From Diorhabda sublineata (lineage: Eukaryota > Arthropoda > Insecta > Coleoptera > Chrysomelidae), in assembly GCF_026230105.1 (NCBI RefSeq), contig NC_079481.1, positions 30,294,489-30,358,488 on the forward strand: 64,000 bases of DNA. Reading direction: 5' to 3'. Shown in pieces: positions 26,871-37,831 of the stretch (position 1 is the first letter of the stretch; every line of letters begins with the position of its first letter). Below the pieces are notes generated by a model that was not told where the DNA came from, did no database searches, and worked only from the letters and a program-made list of their open reading frames with translations. The translations under genes and the position numbers were made by a program.

Positions 26871-28391
26871 TTAATTGATCATACTGGATATAGGATTGAA
26901 TCTCATAATTTTAGATAATAATATCCACAATACCGACGTCATCACGCACAACATGACTCCACCCCATCCCAAATCTAGCGACCACGACGTAGTGAACACC
27001 CTAGCCGGTAATAAGTCTTTTACACCCCTAACCCCAGTCGGACTTATCACCCCGTCGACCGTACCTTCGGACTCTTCCATATGAGGCCGATTGTGGAGCC
27101 TCTTGAAGTGGATAATGGTCAATGTGAAAAGAGCAAACGATGCTAGAAAAAAAGAAGAATAAAAATGAAGAATAAATCTGGGAAGATTCGATTATCGTAA
27201 CTACCTGCTAGCAAGTACATGACTCCCGTAACTAACACGGCACTTATTTGATGTTGGAAGACCCCGAAAGCTCCCACCAGCGCTGCGCTACCTAGCACTA
27301 TCAAACATACTAGCGCACACGATATAGATAAATTTTGCATCCCTATAAAAAATAAAATACGTTCAAAATTGATCGTACATTTATATTTTCTTTTTTAAAC
27401 TCACTGTGTTGCCAATCGGCTCGCGATTCATAACCTCTAACGCCATCTATACCGCCGGATAAATAATTCACGCACGATTTTACCGCCGGAAAACCGACTC
27501 TACCCAGTAAACCGATTTCCTCCTCTGAAAAAAATCAATTTATCTACGGTCCATCGTCGAATTTCATTACAGTCAACTGTATTACCGGTTAAACTGACGC
27601 ATAAAGTCCAAATGCCCCCGTGCATCGGTACCAAAAAAGCTATAGTTCTATCCCTGTCGTTTGTAGCTATTCTGGCTACAGTTTTATCAAGTAACCAATG
27701 AACGGTAACCGTTTTGTTGGCCAACGTATCCAAATTCGTTTTATCCCACGTGACCTCCTCCCAATGATCGGTCATTATGGCGGCGCAAAGCATTCCGGTA
27801 GCGCACGTTGTCAATACTAAAGTTCCTAGAAAGACAGTATCAATGGAACGCGCACGGTAACAGGAAGTTACGACCTGTCAAATACGTTTCAATATGGCGT
27901 CTATACGCAAATAAAAAAAATTGATAAAAACAACGAATTGTCAAAATTCTTTTTAAAAAAAAATGGCCGCCGTGGGGTAAACAAATGCCGTTAACGTGAG
28001 TTTCCGTGTAACGTGTGGAATTTTTTGAACACGAAAACGTGAAATTGGTGAAAAAACTCTTGATCTCAACAGTATTTTAAATTTTTCGATATATTTTAAA
28101 GTTTATTTACCGTAGAATAAAAAAAAAACGTCGATTATTTACCCCACGGCCGCCATTTCGACGTATTTCGGTTGGATATATAAAGTAAATGACGAATATG
28201 AGATATTTAATGAGAATAGAAGATAATTTGGTACCTAGTAGAAAGAATACGCTTGGATGGACGCTACAATTCCAACCCGTTTCGTCATCGGCGTCGGAAT
28301 TCTCCATCAGAGCGGGTTCGTAATCGACAATGAGGAGATCGTATTCCTGCTTGTGTTTCTTCAGTTTGATGGCGACCTCCCTGAGGAAGCA
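26871..28391 (-). CDS. Claudin/PMP22-superfamily four-transmembrane protein
   Basis: Coding exons on the minus strand: (28391)-28235, 27825-27586, 27524-27405, 27342-27205 and 27142-26871 (stop); phases agree. Four hydrophobic segments are visible: PSVFFLLGTLVLTTCATGM, then a long first extracellular loop with W-rich sequence (DHWEEVTWD) and GGIWTLC, then SCALVCLIVLGSAALVGAFG, VLVTGVMYLLAASFALFTL and the last ending GVMLCVMTSVLWILL. The GIWTLC motif and 4-helix plan fit the claudin/PMP22/stargazin superfamily (cell junctions or channel accessory subunits); subfamily unknown. The exon at 28391 is open to its acceptor; the first in-frame ATG is 28307 (MENSDADDE), giving 280 residues. A strong donor (AAG|GTAAGA, exon end 29778) could belong to a 5' exon, but in-frame stops precede it, so it would be non-coding and ATG 28307 the start. 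Skipping the 61-bp intron 27525-27585 would truncate the protein. Confidence 0.8.
27961..28158. mobile_element. MITE with perfect 20-bp terminal inverted repeats, in a claudin-like gene intron
   Basis: The left end is AATGGCCGCCGTGGGGTAAA (from 27962) and the right end (28138-28157) is its exact reverse complement; one more A/T pair matches outside. The 158-bp interior has no coding frame. It sits in the intron 27826-28234. No clear target-site duplication is visible in the A-rich flanks. The related degenerate copy at 10647-11190 supports a mobile family. Confidence 0.75.
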
Positions 28392-29750
28392 CTGAATATT
28401 CTTTAATTTTAAATCCCTCGTATTTCTCGATATACTTTAAAATGATTAAATCCGTTAAAAAAATTGTAATTTATCTATATCAGTTTTGGTTCTTTTATTA
28501 TTTAGGTTATTTCCGGTAGTTTCAAACGCGGCCATTATTCGTTTCAGTAATTAACATCGTGTGCGTTCTTTTAGTACATATCTGAAAGATAAAAAAGAAG
28601 AATAACTGCTATTTGTCACTTTTCAATATAAAAATAAGAAACAACCAACAATTCATTTCGTTTAAGTCAAATTTCTAACCAGAATTTATGAAAAGTGTAA
28701 AGAAATAAAAACTCGAGGTCAATGACCTTTAAAATAAAAGAATTACGTCTCGTACTATATTGTGACAGTATTAAATTTAATAAAACCTTTTCTATGATTA
28801 GTTGTATTGTTTGGAAAGTACAAAAATATATTATTGGTAACGTAAAATTTGTTAATAAACAAGTTTACTTGAAGTTAAATGTCAAATTATTTGAAAAAAA
28901 GTTTTACAGGTTAGGTCAAGTCTACTAATATAAAAACTTCGTCGTGGATTGTGTCATTGTTAATAAATATCAACTTTTAAGGTGTATTTGTTTGTATTTA
29001 AATAAAAAAATTATTAAAACAAATATATTTCTAACATATACGGGTGGTATTCGAAATTTAATTCTTTATTTATTAAATTTAACGAGAAAAATTTGGTTTG
29101 AACTTTAATTAACGTAAATTTAACGACTAACACTGTATATTCTTTAATTTTAATATCCTCGTACGTCTCGATATACTTTAAAGTGAGTAAAATCGTTAAA
29201 AAAATTATAATTTATCTATACCATTTTATTATGGTCAATTCCCGTAGTTACAAAGTACACATCTGAAAGATAAAAAAGAAGAATAACTGCTACTTGTCAC
29301 TTTTCAATATAAAAAGAAGAAACAACCAACAATTCATTTCGTTTAAGTCAAATTTCTAACCAGAATTTATGAAAAGTGTAAAGAAATAAAAACTCGAGGT
29401 CAATGACCTTTAAAATAAAAGAATTACGTCTCGTACTATATTGTGACAGTATTAAATTTAATAAAACCTTTTCTATGACTAGTTGTATTGTTTGGAAAGT
29501 ACAAAAATATATTATTGGTAACGTAAAATTTGTTAATAAACAAGTTTACTTGAAGTTAAATGTGAAATTATTTGAAAAATAGGTTTCTAGGTTAGGTTAA
29601 GTCTACTAATATAAAAACTTCGTCGTGGATTGTGTCATTGTTAATAAATATCAACTTTTAAGGTGTATTTGTTTGTATTTAAATAAAAAAATTATTAAAA
29701 CAAATATATACGGGTGGTATTCGAAATTTAACGATAAAAATATGTATTAA
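28391..29750. repeat. Direct duplication of about 650 bp (two copies)
   Basis: Copy 1 is 28391-29100, copy 2 is 29132-29750. Shared landmarks include CTGAAAGATAAAAAAGAAGAATAACTGCT (28582 and 29273) described by its first bases CTGAAAGATAAAAAAGAAG, ACTCGAGGTCAATGACCTTT and ACGGGTGGTATTCGAAATTT. Copy 1 has about 50 extra bases near its left end. The left boundary of copy 1 coincides with the splice acceptor of the claudin-like exon (ACTGAATATTC, copy 2 ACTGTATATTC). Non-coding. Confidence 0.9.
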
Positions 29751-30407
29751 CGTAAATCTTACAACTAGATATCTTACCTTGAGATTAAAAAAGCAGACAA
29801 AGGCACTTGAAACGTTAGTCAAAATATCATAGACTTATGCACTGTTAAATAATTGACTTTTTGGATGAAAAATAAGTTTGTTCTATTAAAGATTATATTT
29901 ATATTGGATCGGAATATATAGGCGTGATTCTACACGCTAATTTTCTAAATATTTTACATGTCACTTCTCCCTTTAAACACCACTACACTTTATATCTATA
30001 AAACGTCATCGCGTTGCGTACTCGGAACAATCCTCGCGGCGTTGCCAATACTTCTAATAATTCTTCAAACTTCAATACTATCCGCAACGATTTAAATATA
30101 TTAAAATTTATTGTTTTCTATGGAATTTCGTAGTTTGAAAATTGAATTAATCAAATTCTTTGTATCTTTGTCTATTTACCCACGTGGGTATTTTCAATTT
30201 TTACCCGTCTTAAGTTAATTCTATAATCGTTTTAGTAGATTGCGTATTCGGAACGGACATTTGGCAACGTTTCGAAACTAAAGTAGTCGATAAATATATT
30301 TCGCGACGCCGTCGATTACCCCGACATGTCCATTTATTATTTTGTCGGGGTTTTTATAAGAAAAAAATCCAAATTAACATACAAATAATTATAAAATATT
30401 AATTTAG
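29751..30407. other. NASP 5' flank
   Basis: No gene is seen. It contains two GGCAACG words (reverse orientation at 30038-30047, forward at 30262-30269) upstream of the NASP start. On the minus strand there is a good splice donor at 29778/29777, possibly from a 5' non-coding exon of the claudin-like gene. Confidence 0.45.
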
Positions 30408-33400
30408 ATGGCAGATGTCGTTATAAACGCCGATAACAAAAATCCAAAAGAATTATTCGGTCAAGGTGTACGAGCCTACGTCCTTCAAGATTATTCGGCG
30501 GCCGTGGCGGCGTTGGGCAAAGCGAGCGAACTCCTGGTGATCGAACATGGCGACGATCTCCACGAATCCTTAGGAGAAGTTTATCTTTATTACGGAAAAT
30601 CGTTACTTGGTCTATCCAGAGAGGAATCCGAACCTCTTGGTAAATAAAAAAACATTTTTCTTTTCTTCATCGATTTCGGTACAGCATTTTTTTATAGGGG
30701 ACGCCGTACCTCGCAACGACGAATCGTCCGAAGAAGAAAACGTCGAAGAAACGGAAGAAAACGAAGAATCCGCAACCAAAGAAGATAATGAATCGGCGAC
30801 CGAAGGAGATAACGATAACGTTAACGAAGAAGATAAAACCGGGGCGGGCGAAGGTTCGTCGACGCAAGAACCTGGAGGTAGAACCGATTTTGAAAGGGTT
30901 CCGGAATTTATAGACCACGAAGACGATCCGAGCGATCTCCAGCTGGCTTGGGAGGTGCTGGAATTGGCGAAGAAGATTTTCCAGCGACAAGGGGAAGCGG
31001 CGAAGAAGAATTTGGCGGAAACGTTGGCGGTATTGGGGGAGGTTTCGTTGGAAAGCGAAAATTTCGAATCGGCCGTTAACGATATAAGCGAAGGATTGAA
31101 AATCCAGAAGGAATTGTTCGAGGAGGATTCGAGGACCGTGGCGGAGACTTACTACAAATTGGGGGTGGCTTATTCGACAGGGGGGCGAATAGATGCGGCC
31201 GTTAACAGTTTTAATAATTCTTTGGATTATTTGAACAGGAGGATTTCGAGTTTGGGGAAATCGGTAGATAAAAATAAAGGAATCGACGACGAAATTAACG
31301 AGATTAAGAATTTGATACCGGAGATAGAAGAGAAGATAGCGGATATGAGAACGTATAAAGACGAGGTATGTAAATGCGATATTAGAACTACTATAGGAAA
31401 TTTGTTTAAAAAAAATAAATTCGTCAAAATCGAAGGCGATAACGATAAAATTAATAAATTGGATGTTAGAAGACGAAAAAATATCGCGATCGAAGATGTT
31501 TTCAATAAAGTTACCATTTAGATTATCGTAAATTCGTTTCAATTATTATTTTTTCTTATCCCCTCGTAAACTAAGAAAATTTTTGTACATGAAAATCTTC
31601 ATTTTATTTTAAATATTATGTCGTCGTAATATCGAAATGTTATTCTAGTTTTTTTTTTATCCGATTCACGTGTTTTTTTAAAAAAAATGCTGTTAATATA
31701 TAGGGTGTTTCTAAAAAAACGTGAAATATCGATTATTGTTTAGATATTCGTGGGGGTAGTTTGTCTTATTTTCTGTTATTTTTTTTTTTTGGAGTTTTAA
31801 TTTTGTAAAATAATTTAGTTTTTGTTTCGGTTTATTTGGAGTTTTCTAATTTTTTGATTCGCAATTAAGTAAATTGAAAAAAATGCTGAAAGTAATTTAC
31901 CATCTCTTTTTACTGAATTTAATGGCTTTAGAATCAAATTTGGAAAATTTCGAAATAAAAACGTTAATTTAGCGTTTTCTAAGTCGTAGAATCCATTTAT
32001 CGAATTCCCAAATTATTACTTCCGGTTAAAAAAACGTTAGTTTAGCGTTTTCTAAGTCTTAGAATCCATTTATCGAATTCCGAAATTATTACTTCCGGTT
32101 AAAAAAACGTTAGTTTAGCGTTTTCTAAGTCGTAGAATCCATTTATCGAATTCCCAAATTATTACTTCCGATTAAAAAAACGTTAGTTTAGCGTTTTCTA
32201 AGTCGTAGAATCCATTTATCGAATTCCCAAATTATTACTTCCGATTAAAAAAACGTTAGTTTAGCGTTTTCTAAGTCGTAGAATCCATTTATCGAATTCC
32301 CAAATTATTACTTCCGGTTAAAAAAACGTTAGTTTAGCGTTTTCTAAGTCGTAGAATCCATTTATCGAATTCCCAAATTATTACTTCCGGTTCAAAAACG
32401 TTAGTTTAGCGTTTTCTAAGTCTTAGAATCCATTTATCGAATTCCCAAATTATTACTTCCGGTTAAAAAAACGTTAGTTTAGCGTTTTCTAAGTCGTAGA
32501 ATCCATTTATCGAATTCCCAAATTATTACTTCCGGTTAAAAAAACGTTAGTTTAGCGTTTTCTAAGTCGTAGAATCCATTTATAGAATTCCCAAATTATT
32601 ACTTCCGGTTAAAAAAACGTTAGTTTAGCGTTTTCGAATTTCTAGAATCCATTTATCGAAATGCCAGTTTATTACTTCCGGTTCAAAATATCATTAAAGA
32701 ACGTTAGTTTATCGTTTTCTAAGTCGTAGAATCCATTTATCGAATTCCCAAATTATTACTTCCAGTTAAAAAACGTTAGTTTAGCGTTTTCGAACTTCTA
32801 GAATCCATTTATCGAAATGCCAGTTTATTACTTCCGGTTCAAAATCTTATTAAAAACGTTAGTTTATCGTTTTCTAAGTCGTAGAATCCATTTATAGAAT
32901 TCCCAAATTATTACTTCCAGTTAAAAAACGTTAGTTTAGCGTTTTCGAATTTCTAGAATCCATTTATCGAAATGCCAGTTTATTACTTCCGGTTCAAAAT
33001 ATCATTAAAGAACGTTAGTTTAGCGTTTTCTAAGTCGTAGAATCCATTTATAGAATTCCCAAATTATTACTTCCAGTTAAAAAACGTTAGTTTAGCGTTT
33101 TCGAATTTCTAGAATCCATTTATCGAAATGCCAGTTTATTACTTCCGGTTCAAAATATCATTAAAGAACGTTAGTTTAGCGTTTTCTAAGTCGTAGAATC
33201 CATTTATAGAATTCCCAAATTATTACTTCCAGTTAAAAAACGTTAGTTTAGCGTTTTCGAATTTCTAGAATCCATTTATCGAAATGCCAGTTTATTACTT
33301 CCGGTTCAAAATATCATTAAAGAACGTTAGTTTATCGTTTTCTAAGTCGTAGAATCCATTTATAGAATTCCCAAATTATTACTTCCAGTTTAAAAACGTT

Positions 33401-35490
33401 AGTTTAGCGTTTTCGAATTTCTAGAATCCATTTATCGAAATGCCAGTTTATTACTTCCGGTTCAAAATATCATTAAAGAACGTTAGTTTAGCGTTTTCTA
33501 AGTCGTAGAATCCATTTATAGAATTCCCAAATTATTACTTCCAGTTAAAAAACGTTAGTTTAGCGTTTTCGAATTTCTAGAATCCATTTATCGAAATGCC
33601 AGTTTATTACTTCCGGTTCAAAATATCATTAAAGAACGTTAGTTTAGCGTTTTCTAAGTCGTAGAATCCATTTATAGAATTCCCAAATTATTACTTCCAG
33701 TTTAAAAACGTTAGTTTAGCGTTTTCGAACTTCTAGAATCCATTTATCGAAATGCCAGTTTATTACTTCCGGTTCAAAATATCATTAAAGAACGTTAGTT
33801 TAGCGTTTTCTAAGTCGTAGAATCCATTTATCGAATTCCCAAATTATTACTTCCGGTTAAAAAACGTTAGTTTAGCGTTTTCGAATTTCTAGAATCCATT
33901 TATCGAAATGCCAGTTTATTACTTCCGGTTCAAAATATCATTAAAGAACGTTAGTTTAGCGTTTTCTAAGTCGTAGAATCCATTTATCGAATTCCCAAAT
34001 TATTACTTCCGGTTAAAAAACGTTAGTTTAGCGTTTTCGAATTTCTAGAATCCATTTATCGAAATGCCAGTTTATTACTTCCGGTTCAAAATATCATTAA
34101 AGAACGTTAGTTTAGCGTTTTCTAAGTCGTAGAATCCATTTATCGAATTCCCAAATTATTACTTCCGGTTAAAAAACGTTAGTTTAGCGTTTTCGAATTT
34201 CTAGAATCCATTTATCGAAATGCCAGTTTATTACTTCCGGTTCAAAATATCATTAAAGAACGTTAGTTTAGCGTTTTCTAAGTCGTAGAATCCATTTATC
34301 GAATTCCCAAATTATTACTTCCGGTTAAAAAACGTTAGTTTAGCGTTTTCGAATTTCTAGAATCCATTTATCGAAATGCCAGTTTATTACTTCCGGTTCA
34401 AAATATCATTAAAGAACGTTAGTTTAGCGTTTTCTAAGTCGTAGAATCCATTTATCGAATTCCCAAATTATTACTTCCGGTTAAAAAACGTTAGTTTAGC
34501 GTTTTCTAAGTCGTAGAATCCATTTATCGAATTCCCAAATTATTACTTCCGGTTAAAAAAACGTTAGTTTAGCGTTTTCTAAGTCGTAGGATCCATTTAT
34601 CGAATTCCCAAATTATTACTTCCGGTTAAAAAACGTTAGTTTAGCGTTTTCGAATTTCTAGAATCCATTTATCGAAATGTCAGTTTATTACTTCCGGTTC
34701 AAAATATCATTAAAGAACGTTAGTTTAGCGTTTTCCAATTTCTAGAACCCATTTATCGAATTCCCCGATTATTACTTCCGGTTCAAAATCTCATTTAAAA
34801 ACTTTTTTCTTTACCTATAAATAATGCGCAAAAAAAATATAATTCAAAAAGTTGATCAGGATGTAAACCAATCAAATTATATCGGTAAAACCGGAAGTAG
34901 ACATCTTGGTTCTCGATAAATGGATTCCTTAACATCAAGAATGTATCCCTTAAAGAATAATGCATTTCCTCCCCTCATCTCGTTCAATTAAATTTCTGTT
35001 ATTTTTACACACCTCGTATGGTATTATTTTGAAGACTGATTTTTTTTGTATTATACTTTAAATAAATTTTTTTATAAAACTAGTTTTTTTATTTTCTTTT
35101 TTTTTTTCAAATCCTAACCTAAACATTATAAGTCAAGTTGAAGTGAATTTGTCACCAGAGGCGCTGGTGTAGAGTAAGGTCTCCGAAATGTCACTTTTAC
35201 GTTCATTTTATCATATTCTGATATACGTGGAGACCTCGCTTATCGGTAGCGCCAACTGGTGAGTCCGTAACGTACAACGTGCTAGTTTAGTTTTATTAAA
35301 TTTATAGGCAATGACAAACATTTTTACGGCCTTAAAAGATGGACCGAAAAACGAATCTTCGAGTTCGTCATCGAATTCATCGAAACCGGTTACTGATATA
35401 TCTCATTTGGTTAAAAGGAAACGGAAAGCCGACGAAATCGATAAGGATGCGACGGTCGAAGAACAACCCGCCAAAAAAACTAACCTTTAA
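30408..35490 (+). CDS. NASP: Histone chaperone NASP (SHNi-TPR protein)
   Basis: Three exons: 30408-30639, 30698-31365 and 35308-35490 (TAA), 360 residues; phases 1 and 0 agree. The N-terminal repeat (ELFGQGVRAYVLQDYSAAVA) and the SHNi-TPR signature (DLQLAWEVLELAKKIF) are characteristic of NASP/Hif1/Sim3. A Glu/Asp-rich block (about residues 83-130) interrupts the TPRs as in animal NASP, and a coiled-coil-like helix follows. The last exon encodes TDISHLVKRKRK, matching the NASP C-terminal nuclear signal. NASP binds H3-H4 in the nucleus and maintains the soluble histone pool (family knowledge). If the donor at 31366 (GTATGT) is not used, the frame continues 51 more codons to a stop at 31519-31521, giving a shorter form lacking the KRKRK tail. 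The 3.9-kb intron contains a large tandem array and a small hairpin element. Confidence 0.94.
31961..34800. repeat. Tandem array, 71-bp monomers passing into a 156-bp dimer, in the NASP intron
   Basis: Monomer A starts ACGTTAGTTTAGCGTTTTCT and contains AATCCATTTATCGAATTCCC and TTACTTCCGGTT. From 31961 to about 32610 monomer A repeats alone at 70-72 bp. From there A alternates with monomer B (GAATTTCTAG, CGAAATGCCAG, a 12-bp longer end CAAAATATCATTAAAGA), giving a 156-bp period, e.g. GTTTTCGAAT at 32941, 33097, 33253 and 33409. Around 34440-34640 it returns to monomer A. About 38 monomers in all. Confidence 0.96.
34887..34926. repeat. Inverted partial array unit at the end of the NASP-intron array
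   Basis: AAAACCGGAAGTA..CTCGATAAATGGATTC is the reverse complement of the array unit's AATCCATTTATCGA..TACTTCCGGTT portion, lying about 90 bp beyond the last direct unit. Confidence 0.8.
35151..35263. mobile_element. 113-bp hairpin/MITE-like inverted repeat in the NASP intron
   Basis: The left arm (35151-35185, CACCAG..GGCGCT..AAGG TCTCC) and the right arm (35228-35263) are imperfect reverse complements over about 35 bp: CACCAG, GGCGCT, AAG and AGGTCTCC match. The loop is about 42 bp. It may be a tiny foldback element or a structured part of the intron just upstream of the last NASP exon. Confidence 0.5.
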
Positions 35491-37220
35491 AAATAAATCG
35501 GTTTAAATACTACATTTTTTTGATTCCCCCTCGTATTCTAACACCAACTTCAATTAACGGCCATCTAGTTTGTCGAAACAGTTTCTTCCATCTCTATCCA
35601 TCCAAAAATTCCCCTCAAATTGCTTTTATACAGATTGTCCCATTTTTTTCGTGATTAATTTTAGAGGTTTTACGAGGGTTCGTAAGTAGGTTTGGTTTTT
35701 ATTAATTGAATTTTAAATTTGAGGTTATTCAATGACTTTTAGAGGTTTGTTGATTGAATTATATATTTATTTTAATAGAAAACAGTTCTTCTTGTTTCAA
35801 TATGGTGTACAATAAAAGAAGACTGGTCGATTTTATCTTTTTTTGGATCTATAATTGATAGAACTATATTATTTCGCACTATATGTTTTATAGAATTGAA
35901 AAAAATGTTTTTAATAACAAAAATGTGTTTTATTTTACCTTAACACGAACATAAAAGTCATACAACACCGACAGGTGCTCTACGCTCCCCTAACCATAAT
36001 TTCTCCTTTGTTGAGAACAACAACAATTGTCATATTCCCCTCGTAATAATGTAAATCAAAAAACGAAGTTCTATTGACGTTTGTGGAAAACGAAGAGATT
36101 TGATGTTTGTATCTTACAGTGTTGCCAGTATTGCAGGTTTTCAAGGCGAAATTATGTATTATCTAATAGTTAAACTATTTTATAAACAAATTTAATTTAA
36201 AACAAAAGTTGATTAGTGGTTTACAACAAAATAAAAAACGACATTCGTGTCATTTCATTTTCCGTAATGAATTATAAAGTTTTTTTTGGTAAAATATTTT
36301 CACTTTTTATTACACAGTTCGGCAACACTGATGACCATTATAATTGGTGACGTGTCGAAATCTCTGTTTCTTCTATATGCACCGAAAATACCCAATATGA
36401 TTTTAAACACCACAAATAACAGTTGAAATTCATATTTTCTGAAATTTTATTCAAAATAAATTTTACATCAAATTAGTGCATTCTAGTTTATACATTTAAC
36501 TTTATCTATGGTTTCGTCTGGCAAATATTGAAACAGTATTGCCAGACTTCTTTCATGATTTTCTTTGTACGGAACTCTTCAATTAGATATACTATAGTAC
36601 TTATTAGGTAAATTTGTGTACACTATCACACATGATTTCAAAAAAGCCTATTGACTATGTGAAAATAGAATATTAGTAGCGTCAATACAGTAGTTATGAG
36701 ACTTAAGGTTGAGTAATTGGCAACATGTTAATACGTCGTGAAGTTGGTTGCAAGTGTGGTTTGACAGTTTGACAGTAGCCGGCTTTAGATAATATATAGT
36801 TATGAAATTTCTTAAAATTCAGTTTCATTTCGCTCCTGCGTTATATAAAACTAAAAATTACATAAATTATAATGATAATTTTTATATGGTCAACAAAAAT
36901 ATCCACGGTAACATAAGTGTTTTTATTTCCATAAAAAACTCATTTTTTTAAACCGTAGCAGGAATCCTACAGTCGCCCAGACTACAATCGTCCTGTCATT
37001 TCTTTGCATGTACATACACTAATATTTAAAAAAATGAGTATTTTATGGAAATTGTTGGAGATTACACGTTTTAAATTTTTATTATTATTTGACTTTTGAT
37101 TTCGTGAAACTGCTTCTCAATTTTAATTTCAATTATTCGTTTCGATTTCAAAATGATTAAAAACCCACTACATGTTATAAAAACATAATTAAAAATGAAA
37201 TTTAATTAAATTTTCTCTCT
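35491..37220. other. Intergenic DNA between NASP and the peptide locus
   Basis: No gene is seen. GGCAACA-type words occur near 36310 and 36720. From about 36950 the sequence (CTACAGTCGCCCAGACTACA, later CCCACTACATGTTATAA) is homologous to the repeated promoter-like units at 37832-39010. Confidence 0.5.
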
Positions 37221-37228
37221 TATATAAG
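37221..37228 (+). promoter_or_regulatory. TATA box of the first peptide gene
   Basis: TATATAAG, 37 bp before the start codon at 37265, preceded by the conserved CACTACATGTTATAAA..TAATTAAATTTT block that it shares with the downstream units. Confidence 0.55.
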
Positions 37229-37264
37229 TGTATCTACAATTTATTGAAAGTAATAATTATCAAT

Positions 37265-37677
37265 ATGAGTGTCCTTAACTTATCAACGTTATTTTTAGTA
37301 AGTTTAGTTTTTCATTATTTGACATTATTTTTTTAACATATTACCGAACTTTTCAGCTTATATCTATTATATGTACTATTGATTGCGCCCCGATGGTTGA
37401 AAGAGGCAACAGTGCGGTATCTGAAATCCGTAAAATAAGAATCCCTGGTGCGGCTAGAGCTGTTATACATTTTTCCCCCGTGATGAGACAATTTCCTGAT
37501 GAGGCAATTTTTTTCCCCCCTTTCCTTAGACAAATTTCCCCAATTCTTCTGCCACATTTACGACAAACTCCTATTGAAATGAGACATACTTCCCCTAAAT
37601 TAAGACAAGGTGATTGGTACCCTAAATTTCCTTCTCCGTTCCCTGTACCCTACCCTGATCCAAGTGGTGGATGGTAG
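37265..37677 (+). CDS. Secreted proline-rich peptide precursor
   Basis: Two exons, 37265-37297 and 37357-37677 (TAG), 117 residues, with a 59-bp phase 0 intron (GTAAGT..TTTCAG). The spliced N-terminus MSVLNLSTLFLLISIICTID is a clear signal peptide that is split by the intron; without splicing there is no signal sequence. The mature part is Pro/Arg-rich with spaced LRQ or MRQ words (MRQFP, LRQISP, LRQTPIE, LRQGDW) about 11-15 residues apart and a C-terminus PVPYPDPSGGW. No cysteine occurs after the signal region, so it is not a defensin-like fold. Composition suggests a proline-rich antimicrobial, venom-type, cuticular or signalling peptide; I do not recognise a named family. It shares its upstream region and the P-x-P-S-G motif with the gene at 39042. 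Confidence 0.7.
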
Positions 37678-37831
37678 ATCAAAAGATCTTGCGTAGAACT
37701 GTCACTTTCCATGGAAAAAATTAATATTCAGTTGTGAAATTATTAGTAAAGTTAATAAACGTTGATGATTGTTGAATATCTGTTTTTCTGTTTAATGTTT
37801 ATAAATGTATAAAAGAATAGCTAAACAAAAT

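Noticed and set aside
28495..28556. ATGGCCGCGTTTGAAACTAC start on the minus strand as a claudin-like first exon
   Set aside because: The frame closes after about 26 codons with no usable donor in phase 0.
30667..31542. 291-codon minus-strand frame opposite NASP
   Set aside because: It mirrors the codon-biased NASP exon; composition is Phe/Arg-rich nonsense and there are no gene signals.
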